From positions 1-37,031 of the forward strand of contig JANQII010000090.1 of the NCBI GenBank assembly GCA_028282195.1: 37,031 bases of DNA, written 5' to 3'. Positions 31,801 through 37,031 of the stretch are shown here, in pieces. This DNA comes from Prolixibacteraceae bacterium. Lineage in GTDB: Bacteria; Bacteroidota; Bacteroidia; Bacteroidales; Prolixibacteraceae. Every line of letters starts with the position of its first letter. Positions within the stretch are counted from its first letter, which is position 1. Under the pieces are notes generated by a model. That model did not search any database, was not told where the DNA came from, and saw only the letters and a program-made list of their open reading frames with translations. Both the position numbers and the translations under genes were made by a program.

Positions 31801-32176
31801 TATTGGTACGGCATTCGATTTAAATGTTTACGCAGAATTTGCTGATAGGTGGACACCGGAAAATGCAGATAGCAATGTTCCTTCAATCGCAGGGATTCAA
31901 AGACCACAAATTACCTCAAATAATGAAGATTTGCAGGATGGTTCTTTCTTAAGAATGCGTGATGTAAAACTTACCTACAATATTCCTGTAAAAACATTGA
32001 ACTGGATTCAATCTCTAAGTTTATATGTTACAGGTACTAATCTGCTCATGTTTGACAGCTACAATGGATTTGATCCTGAAATTAACAGAGGATTTAGCAA
32101 TACCTACAGGGGATACGATAAACAGGAAAACCCATCGTTAAAATCTGTTACTTTCGGGGTAAAAGTTGATTTTTAA
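28835..32176 (+). CDS. SusC/RagA TonB-dependent glycan transporter with STN domain
   Basis: 1113 residues. An N-terminal extension with signal (MKLTICLLLISVMSVFAGKS) precedes an STN secretin/TonB domain (about 48-110: LNIKMTNSTVKEVLQNIEKQ, LFAGTEVDYKV), a carboxypeptidase-D-like repeat (TISGKITDEPGEPLPGVTVL), the TonB box/plug (IEEVIAIGYGTVKKSDLTGS; IRIRGSNSLSANNEPLFVVD; VLKDASATAIYGSRGSNGVI) and a 22-strand barrel ending SLKSVTFGVKVDF. It imports oligosaccharides across the outer membrane with SusD. The STN domain links transport to the FecR/FecI pair upstream. The frame is intact. Substrate is inferred only from the sulfatases. Confidence 0.97.
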   Translation: MKKNECIFREWQIPGIKKVLRKMKLTICLLLISVMSVFAGKSYSQTKNLNIKMTNSTVKEVLQNIEKQSEFYFMYSEKLVDVNREVSVDANNKKITEVLDDLFAGTEVDYKVKNRFILLTSPNVSGDYFASQQQRTISGKITDEPGEPLPGVTVLIKGTTTGTVSDFEGNYTIHGVSSDQILVFSFVGMLSQEILVGEQSNIDVSMVIDAIGIEEVIAIGYGTVKKSDLTGSVGSIKNEEIQSTPVIRLDDALRGKVAGLQITPTSSAPDASASIRIRGSNSLSANNEPLFVVDGHIGGFSLNDININSIESVEVLKDASATAIYGSRGSNGVILITTKRGKAGTPRVSLDTYISLQSPMRLLDMLNASEYAEFMNENKGVEVYPNPSSYGEGTNWQEEVYRNNAPLISTTLSISGGNDKSTYYMSGSYLDQDGISINSNMKRYHFRINSDHKVSDKIKIGNSLFLSYRDYMPGIFGTQAHWNTMQAHIAGFDPTLPVKDENGNYTYQDFSPEFANDNPVAWAILKDEVRKNTKILGNVYGEYEIIPGLIYKLNLGVNLEYGKDLLYLPSTLYHQKGYQGTSSISHNDMTDILFENTLSYNKDFGEHNVNGLFGYTRQKIFNTNDKVETRGYATDAFTYYNIDAGAERSDAASGTSERGLESYLFRANYNYQSKYYITASARYDGSSVFAKNNKWGLFPSVALAWRLSNESFIADLGVFDNLKLRASYGALGNPGIGPGASLSQLSQSGNTYIFGTDQHVVNGIAANTLGNPDLKWETTKQLNIGVDAAFLDSRLQVTLDYYDKLTEDLLVEVPLLWLTSFTNSLSNFGSVTNKGLELTVNSVNVKRPNFQWRTTFNIAGNRNKIKSLLAPEGQIIINDFGWGTSSGILKEGEPIGSFYGMVQNGIWNSQEEIDVSGLTGHGVFPGGKRYEDLDGDGVLDRTLDRKIIGDANPDFFGGIMNTLTYKNLELFVNFTFVYGNKIYNQTRESIGTAFDLNVYAEFADRWTPENADSNVPSIAGIQRPQITSNNEDLQDGSFLRMRDVKLTYNIPVKTLNWIQSLSLYVTGTNLLMFDSYNGFDPEINRGFSNTYRGYDKQENPSLKSVTFGVKVDF

Positions 32177-32196
32177 GAATTTTTAAATATAGTACG

Positions 32197-33675
32197 ATGA
32201 AAAATATAATTCAAATCAGTCTAACTTTGTTTTTTGTATTTGTGTTCTCATCATGTGAAGACATTCTTTCAGAAGATCCAAAAGATTTCTTGACTCCAGA
32301 ATCCTTTCCTGGAAGCGAAAAAGATGCGATTGCTGCAACCAATGCTGCCTATTCCAGGCTTTATGCCGGAGCTCGTGATTTGTATGCATGTTTTGTTCCA
32401 AGTGATATTACTTTTCAGGGAAATCATAATAAAAGGCCATTGAGTTGGTTTACCGGTTTGGATTCACAAAACGGTGATAGCAACGGTTTGTGGAGAGGGC
32501 AATACCAGGGAATTTCAAAATGCAATACTGTAATTGACCTGGTACCCGATGTTGATATGGATGAGACCCTCCGTAACAGGTTGGTCGGTGAAGCCAAATT
32601 TTTGAGGGCATGGTATTACTTTTTCCTGGTTCAACTTTATGCCGGTGTTCCAATCATTGATCATATTTTAGAAGGTCCAGATGAACTGGTTGGGATAACT
32701 AGAGACTCCGTTGATGAAGTTTATAATTTAATTAAACAAGACTTAACCGATGCAGCTAGTGTATTACCCGATACATACTCAGATGAGAATTTGGGACGAG
32801 CAACAAAATGGGCAGCTAAAGGTCTACTTGGCAGGGTACATTTAACTAGACAGGAATGGAGTCAGGCAAATACTTTGTTTAAAGAAATTATAAATTCCGG
32901 TCAGTTTGGTTTATATGCTGATTATGAGAGAAACTTCCATCCACAAAATGAACATCAGAAATTTCCAGGTGTCAATGGTGGCTTGGTTAATGAAAATATT
33001 TGGGATGTTCAGTTTACCTATGATGAAAGAGGACATACCATAACTCAGCAAACAGGATCCAGAGATGTTGAAATCGGAGGTACAGTGAATCATTATGGTG
33101 GGTATGAAAATATGATGCCAACAGAAGTCTTTAAAACATATTTTGAAGAAGGTGACCAGCGTTTTGCCATTAGCTACATCGAGAAAATAGGTGATAATGT
33201 GCTAGAGTCCCCAAGAACTCCGGGGGCTGGCCCTATTAGTGGTAAGTATCATAATCCTACTCAACAACCACCAACTACTGGTAATTCGCCAAATAATATC
33301 AATTATTTGAGGTACGCTAATGTTTTATTGATGCAGGCAGAAGCTGAGAATGAGTTATCTGGACCAACAGCTGATGTATATACCTCAGTTAATTTGATTC
33401 GCGAAAGGGCAGGCATTTCGTTGTTGAGTGGTCTTTCCAAGGAAGAGATGCGGGAAGCCATCAGAAAAGAAAGAGCTTGTGAATTGAGTTTTGAAGGTTT
33501 TCGCAGGTTGGATCTGTTGCGTTGGGGAATCTTTGTTGAAACAATTAGGAATTCAACATCAGTATTCCTACAGGATCCTGCATCTGCAATTCAAGATCAT
33601 CATAATCTTTTACCTGTTCCAATTAATGAAGTCGAGGCTTCAAACGGGAGTATTGAACAAAATCCTGGTTACTAA
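32197..33675 (+). CDS. SusD/RagB surface glycan-binding lipoprotein
   Basis: 492 residues with lipobox FVFSSC (C20). The N-terminus has the usual EDILSEDPKDFLTPESF. TPR-like helices follow (LRNRLVGEAKFLRAWYYFFL; WAAKGLLGRVHLTRQEWSQA), and the C-terminal SusD signature is RKERACELSFEGFRRLDLLR-WG. SusD caps the SusC barrel and binds the glycan at the cell surface. It starts 20 bp after susC and is co-transcribed with it. The stop codon TAA is followed directly by a MITE-like element (33676), which could act as the transcript's 3' hairpin. Confidence 0.96.
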   Translation: MKNIIQISLTLFFVFVFSSCEDILSEDPKDFLTPESFPGSEKDAIAATNAAYSRLYAGARDLYACFVPSDITFQGNHNKRPLSWFTGLDSQNGDSNGLWRGQYQGISKCNTVIDLVPDVDMDETLRNRLVGEAKFLRAWYYFFLVQLYAGVPIIDHILEGPDELVGITRDSVDEVYNLIKQDLTDAASVLPDTYSDENLGRATKWAAKGLLGRVHLTRQEWSQANTLFKEIINSGQFGLYADYERNFHPQNEHQKFPGVNGGLVNENIWDVQFTYDERGHTITQQTGSRDVEIGGTVNHYGGYENMMPTEVFKTYFEEGDQRFAISYIEKIGDNVLESPRTPGAGPISGKYHNPTQQPPTTGNSPNNINYLRYANVLLMQAEAENELSGPTADVYTSVNLIRERAGISLLSGLSKEEMREAIRKERACELSFEGFRRLDLLRWGIFVETIRNSTSVFLQDPASAIQDHHNLLPVPINEVEASNGSIEQNPGY

Positions 33676-33781
33676 TAGTAGGTTTTTGAATTAACGTGTC
33701 ACTCATCGGATGAATAAAATGTTCGATATCAACAGAGTCATCCGATGAGTTTTTCAACGAAACTTTATGAACGCACTACTA
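33676..33781 (+). mobile_element. MITE-like element, copy C
   Basis: A 106-bp copy in the same orientation as copy A, starting at the base after the susD stop codon. The left end is slightly shortened (TAGTAGGTTTTTGAATTAAC). The inner dyad is perfect here (CTCATCGGATGA...TCATCCGATGAG), and the right end TTTATGAACGCACTACTA is identical to copy A. Confidence 0.8.
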
Positions 33782-34007
33782 GAAGTATTTTGATAATTAT
33801 TTAGGCTTGGTTCATTAATTCGGTCAATGATGTTTATCAAGATGGTGGATTTCCGCAGATAAACTGCGGAAATCCTCTTTATACTTTCTGATTTATATAA
33901 AAGAGGCAAAACATTGTATATTAATGACTTATAGATTATACCAGATTGTTGACAATATAATGTGCCTGTATCTATTGTTTCAAATAATGATTTAAACTTT
34001 TGTAGGT
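33782..34007. other. Rest of the susD-sulfatase spacer
   Basis: Together with MITE copy C this makes a 332-bp gap. It holds a strong hairpin at 33848 and then AT-rich sequence without a gene. A separate promoter for the sulfatases is plausible. Confidence 0.5.
33848..33889 (+). terminator. Likely terminator of susC-susD
   Basis: GATTTCCGCAG-ATAAA-CTGCGGAAATC is a perfect 11-bp stem, followed by CTCTTTATACTTTCT. The T-rich tail is interrupted, so termination may be partial, letting some transcription pass on to the sulfatases. Confidence 0.55.
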
Positions 34008-35402
34008 ATGAGAAGTTCGTCTTACGCTTTTTTTTTAATAGTCCTATTTCTGCTGCAAGTTGCTTGTTCTCCTATTTCTGAAACACCGCCTAACATTCTT
34101 ATTATAATTGTTGATGATTTGGGGTGGAATGATGTAAGCTACCATGGTAGTGACATTCAAACCCCTGAAATCGATAAACTTGCAGAAGAAGGCATTCAGT
34201 TAAATCGTTTTTATACATGTCCTAAATGTACCCCAACACGGGTAGGATTATTAACCGGAAGATATCCAAATAGATTTGGTTTGCGCTATGGTGTTTGTTC
34301 TCCCTGGACAACAAATGGGCTACCTCCCGAAGAAATTACCATTGCAGAGTATTTAGCTGAAAATGGTTATCAGAACAGGGCAGCATTTGGTAAATGGCAC
34401 CTTGGCCATTCCCATGTTAAGTATCATCCATTGAACCAGGGATTTACTTACTTTTATGGTCATTACAATGGAGCTATCGACTATTTTACCCGCAAACGTG
34501 ATGCAGAGCTGGACTGGCACCGCAACTTTGATCCGGTGTTTGAAGACGGCTATTCAACCGATTTGATCGGAGAAGATGTGATTCGATATATTTCTGAAAT
34601 CGATAAGAATGAACCATTTTTTGCTTATGTAGCCTTTAATGCTCCACATTCCCCAATGCAGGCAAAAGAACAGGATTTATTGAAATATGGTTATGATCCG
34701 GATCAAGAACCTGAACAATATGCAGTTGGCGGAATGGCTGGCAATGAGCGTGAAAAGGATATTTATGGAATGAGGGGCAGGGGAAATAATCTCCGTCAAA
34801 CTTTTTCAGGAATGGTTAATTCATTGGATCAACAAATTGGAAATATTCTGAATTATCTGAAAGAAAATGATTTGTATGATAATACAATTATCTGGTTTTT
34901 GAGTGATAATGGTGGTGTTAACCTCTATGGCGGAGATAATAAACCATTGCGCGGACAAAAACACACTGAATGGGAAGGAGGCGTGAGAACGGTGTCTGTT
35001 GTGAAACCTGATTTTGACACGCAAACCAAACAAATCGACCAGCTTGTATCGTATATTGATATTTATCCAACAATTGCGTCAATGATAGAAGGTAATGACA
35101 CCGATGTTATTTTTGATGGAGCAGATGTAAGTCTTTCATTTGATGGAAAAGAACTGCCTGAGCGCTATTTGTATTTAGGTAACAATGCCTTGGTTTCTGA
35201 TCAATGGAAATTGGTGCAAGACCAACTTTTTAAAATTGATTCTGATTTCACTGAGTCAACAAATGTTTCAGAAAACTTTCAGGAAAAGTTTGAAGAATTA
35301 AAAGAAAAGGTTGAAGATTTCAAGTCGATTGAACAAGGGAAATATACTGTCCAACCAGAAGGGTGGCTACCACCTGAAAATTGGAAAATACCAGATGAAT
35401 AA
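34008..35402 (+). CDS. S1-family sulfatase lipoprotein 1
   Basis: 464 residues, lipobox LQVAC (C20). Metal ligands D36-D37 lie in NILIIIVDDLGWNDVSYHGS. C74 is in the formylglycine motif C-T-P-T-R of FYTCPKCTPTRVGLLTGRYP. Later catalytic pieces are AAFGKWHLGH, YVAFNAPHSPM and IIWFLSDNGGVNLYGGDN. It hydrolyses a sulfate ester on a glycan, presumably at the surface or in the periplasm after conversion of C74 to formylglycine by a maturase not encoded here. It is followed 29 bp later by a second sulfatase. The specific S1 subfamily and sulfate position cannot be read by eye. Confidence 0.95.
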   Translation: MRSSSYAFFLIVLFLLQVACSPISETPPNILIIIVDDLGWNDVSYHGSDIQTPEIDKLAEEGIQLNRFYTCPKCTPTRVGLLTGRYPNRFGLRYGVCSPWTTNGLPPEEITIAEYLAENGYQNRAAFGKWHLGHSHVKYHPLNQGFTYFYGHYNGAIDYFTRKRDAELDWHRNFDPVFEDGYSTDLIGEDVIRYISEIDKNEPFFAYVAFNAPHSPMQAKEQDLLKYGYDPDQEPEQYAVGGMAGNEREKDIYGMRGRGNNLRQTFSGMVNSLDQQIGNILNYLKENDLYDNTIIWFLSDNGGVNLYGGDNKPLRGQKHTEWEGGVRTVSVVKPDFDTQTKQIDQLVSYIDIYPTIASMIEGNDTDVIFDGADVSLSFDGKELPERYLYLGNNALVSDQWKLVQDQLFKIDSDFTESTNVSENFQEKFEELKEKVEDFKSIEQGKYTVQPEGWLPPENWKIPDE

Positions 35403-35431
35403 TTTATAATAAACTAATAAAACTATGCCGT

Positions 35432-36880
35432 ATGAAATCATTGTTTTTTTTAAGCTTAGTTGCTTTTATTTTAACATGTTCGACAGGGTGTAATAAGAAT
35501 GAACTTAACGAAACCCCCAATGTAATTATCATTTTTATTGATGATATGGGTTATGCCGATCCTTCATGTTTTGGGAACCCACTTGTTAAAACCCCTAATA
35601 TTGATGCACTAGCAGAAAGTGGTATGAAATTTACCAACTTTTATGTCAATGCGCCTATTTGTTCGCCTTCAAGGGTGGCTCTTAACACCGGACAATACCC
35701 TATGCGCCATCAAATTCACTCATACATCCACCACAGTAAAGCAAATGCCGAACGGGCCATGGCGAATTTCCTAAAGCCTGATGTGAATACAATAGCTAAA
35801 ACATTAAAGGACAATGGTTATAAAACTGCTCACATTGGTAAATGGCATCTTGGGGGTGGTCGCGATGTGGATTATGCCCCGCTTATTCAGGAGTATGGCT
35901 TTGATAAATCGTTTACCAGTTTCGAAGGTTTAGGTGACCGGGTGCTGTTTAACAACCATCCTTTGTCAAAGCAGAGTGCAGAACTTGAAAAAGGGAAAAT
36001 CCTTTGGGCTGATAAATGTGATGTGACAAAAATGTATGTCGATAGTGCCCTGGCATTTGTTAACAGGAACAAGGAAACCCCTTTCTATTTGCATCTTTTC
36101 CCTGATGATGTTCATGATGAGCATTGGCCACGTCCAGAAAATGTAGAGATATTTAAATCAATCACAGATAACCCTTATGAGCAACAATTTTTTGCAGTGC
36201 TTGAAGAACTTGACAATCAAATTGGAAGGTTTATTGCAGGGTTAAAAGAAATGGGTGAACTGGACAATACACTCATCATCTTTACCAGTGATAACGGACC
36301 AACAGATTGGCCATGGTATTTTGACAGGAGTACCTATCCGGAAAGCTACGAAGGTGAGTTATATGCACCGGGGTTTGCAAATCCATTCAATGGACGCAAA
36401 TGGAGCCTTTACGAAGGCGGCATCCGAATGCCGTTTATCGTAAACTGGGCAGGGCATATAGAGCAAGGTACCGTAGATAGCACAACTGTTATGTCTGCTA
36501 TTGATTTCTACCCAACTATCTGTTCTATTTTGGGCATTGATTATCCTGAAGACCTGGATGGTGTTGATAAAAGCAAAGCATTCTTTGGTGAGCCAATCTT
36601 AGAAGTTCCTCCAATTATGTGGCAATACGCAAGTAACCGGGGAGGATCAATTTTACCGGGTGACACAAGCAATATTTCCCCTAATATGGCAATCCGCGAT
36701 GGCGACTGGAAATTGTTGATCAATGTAGATGGCACTGATGGAAAACTTTATAATTTAAAAGAAGATCAGGGTGAAACAACAAACCTAATTCTTGAAGAAG
36801 AAGAAATTGCAGAAGAACTTACCAATAAATTGATTTCATGGAGAAAAGCTATACCAGTTGATCTTCGTGAAGATGAATAA
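35432..36880 (+). CDS. S1-family sulfatase lipoprotein 2
   Basis: 482 residues, lipobox CSTGC (C20). D37-D38 lie in NVIIIFIDDMGYADPSCFGN. C77 is in the formylglycine motif C-S-P-S-R of YVNAPICSPSRVALNTGQYP. TAHIGKWHLGGG, LHLFPDDVHDEHWPRPEN and LIIFTSDNGPTDWPWYFDRS follow. It differs from sulfatase 1 in the loop regions (DDVHDEHWPRPENVE), so a second linkage or sulfate position on the same polymer is likely. Co-transcribed with sulfatase 1. No glycoside hydrolase or lyase lies inside the window, so the polymer cannot be named. Confidence 0.95.
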   Translation: MKSLFFLSLVAFILTCSTGCNKNELNETPNVIIIFIDDMGYADPSCFGNPLVKTPNIDALAESGMKFTNFYVNAPICSPSRVALNTGQYPMRHQIHSYIHHSKANAERAMANFLKPDVNTIAKTLKDNGYKTAHIGKWHLGGGRDVDYAPLIQEYGFDKSFTSFEGLGDRVLFNNHPLSKQSAELEKGKILWADKCDVTKMYVDSALAFVNRNKETPFYLHLFPDDVHDEHWPRPENVEIFKSITDNPYEQQFFAVLEELDNQIGRFIAGLKEMGELDNTLIIFTSDNGPTDWPWYFDRSTYPESYEGELYAPGFANPFNGRKWSLYEGGIRMPFIVNWAGHIEQGTVDSTTVMSAIDFYPTICSILGIDYPEDLDGVDKSKAFFGEPILEVPPIMWQYASNRGGSILPGDTSNISPNMAIRDGDWKLLINVDGTDGKLYNLKEDQGETTNLILEEEEIAEELTNKLISWRKAIPVDLREDE

Positions 36881-37031
36881 GTTATTATAATGTCGGATCA
36901 CTTAATATTTCTGGGGGATGAATGATTGCTGGACGGATGCCCGATACCCGGATTTTCGGATTGCCGGATAATTAGAATGACCAATCATCAATCAAGGGCC
37001 AAGCCTTTCTTAAACCCGTAACCCTGGATAC
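36881..37031. other. Right edge, no gene seen
   Basis: 151 bp after the second sulfatase, with no start of a new gene that I can support. The PUL probably continues beyond the window. Confidence 0.5.

Overview
The window reads as chromosome of a marine-type Bacteroidota, probably a Marinilabiliales/Prolixibacteraceae relative. The evidence is a SusC/SusD pair under a FecI-type sigma factor and FecR anti-sigma factor, many short-lipobox lipoproteins, TAnnTTTG-like promoter motifs, AT-rich spacers and two S1-type sulfatases. The genus is inference; there is no rRNA or other marker gene to fix it.

Layout. (1) 1-5714 is ordinary core or envelope content: a predicted outer-membrane barrel protein, RNase HII, a family-4 glycosyltransferase, and a divergent flippase overlapping a small membrane metallopeptidase. 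(2) 5715-9500 is a gene-poor accessory stretch with REP-like hairpins, a transglutaminase/discoidin-like lipoprotein, fragments of a PadR/permease-prefix gene pair and a DUF1573 lipoprotein. (3) 9634-11920 is a translationally overlapping GT-C/GtrB-like pair. (4) 12245-25743 is the most unusual part. Three divergent copies of one cassette lie on the minus strand: a small secreted Cys-rich peptide with an NVEALA-like leader, then a 6-bladed beta-propeller lipoprotein, then an envelope-anchored thioredoxin-fold protein with a CxxC site (CSSC, CGAC, CPSC). Each cassette has an inverted repeat between peptide and propeller genes, and an unusually long Shine-Dalgarno sequence followed by a 1- to 4-codon ORF upstream of the peptide gene. 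Two of the leaders also share a 16-codon ORF folded into a perfect 11-bp stem. (5) Around and between the cassettes lie relics: an IS4-type transposase, a duplicated chimeric yifB/HTH module, PadR genes without partners and an alpha-L-rhamnosidase N-terminus. (6) 26884-36880 is a polysaccharide utilization locus in plus orientation: sigma, anti-sigma, STN-bearing SusC, SusD and two sulfatases. It probably continues past the window.

Two families of non-coding palindromic repeats are present. One is a ~110-bp MITE-like element in three copies (11991, 13167 inverted, 33676), flanked by TA. The other is a 173-bp near-perfect fold-back element at 15525.

How it may work together. The PUL is a conventional trans-envelope-regulated system for a sulfated glycan. 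The cassettes look like a secreted disulfide-peptide system in which each peptide is produced in excess over a dedicated surface or periplasmic propeller and a dedicated thiol-disulfide protein. Their biological role is not known to me and is the main open question here.
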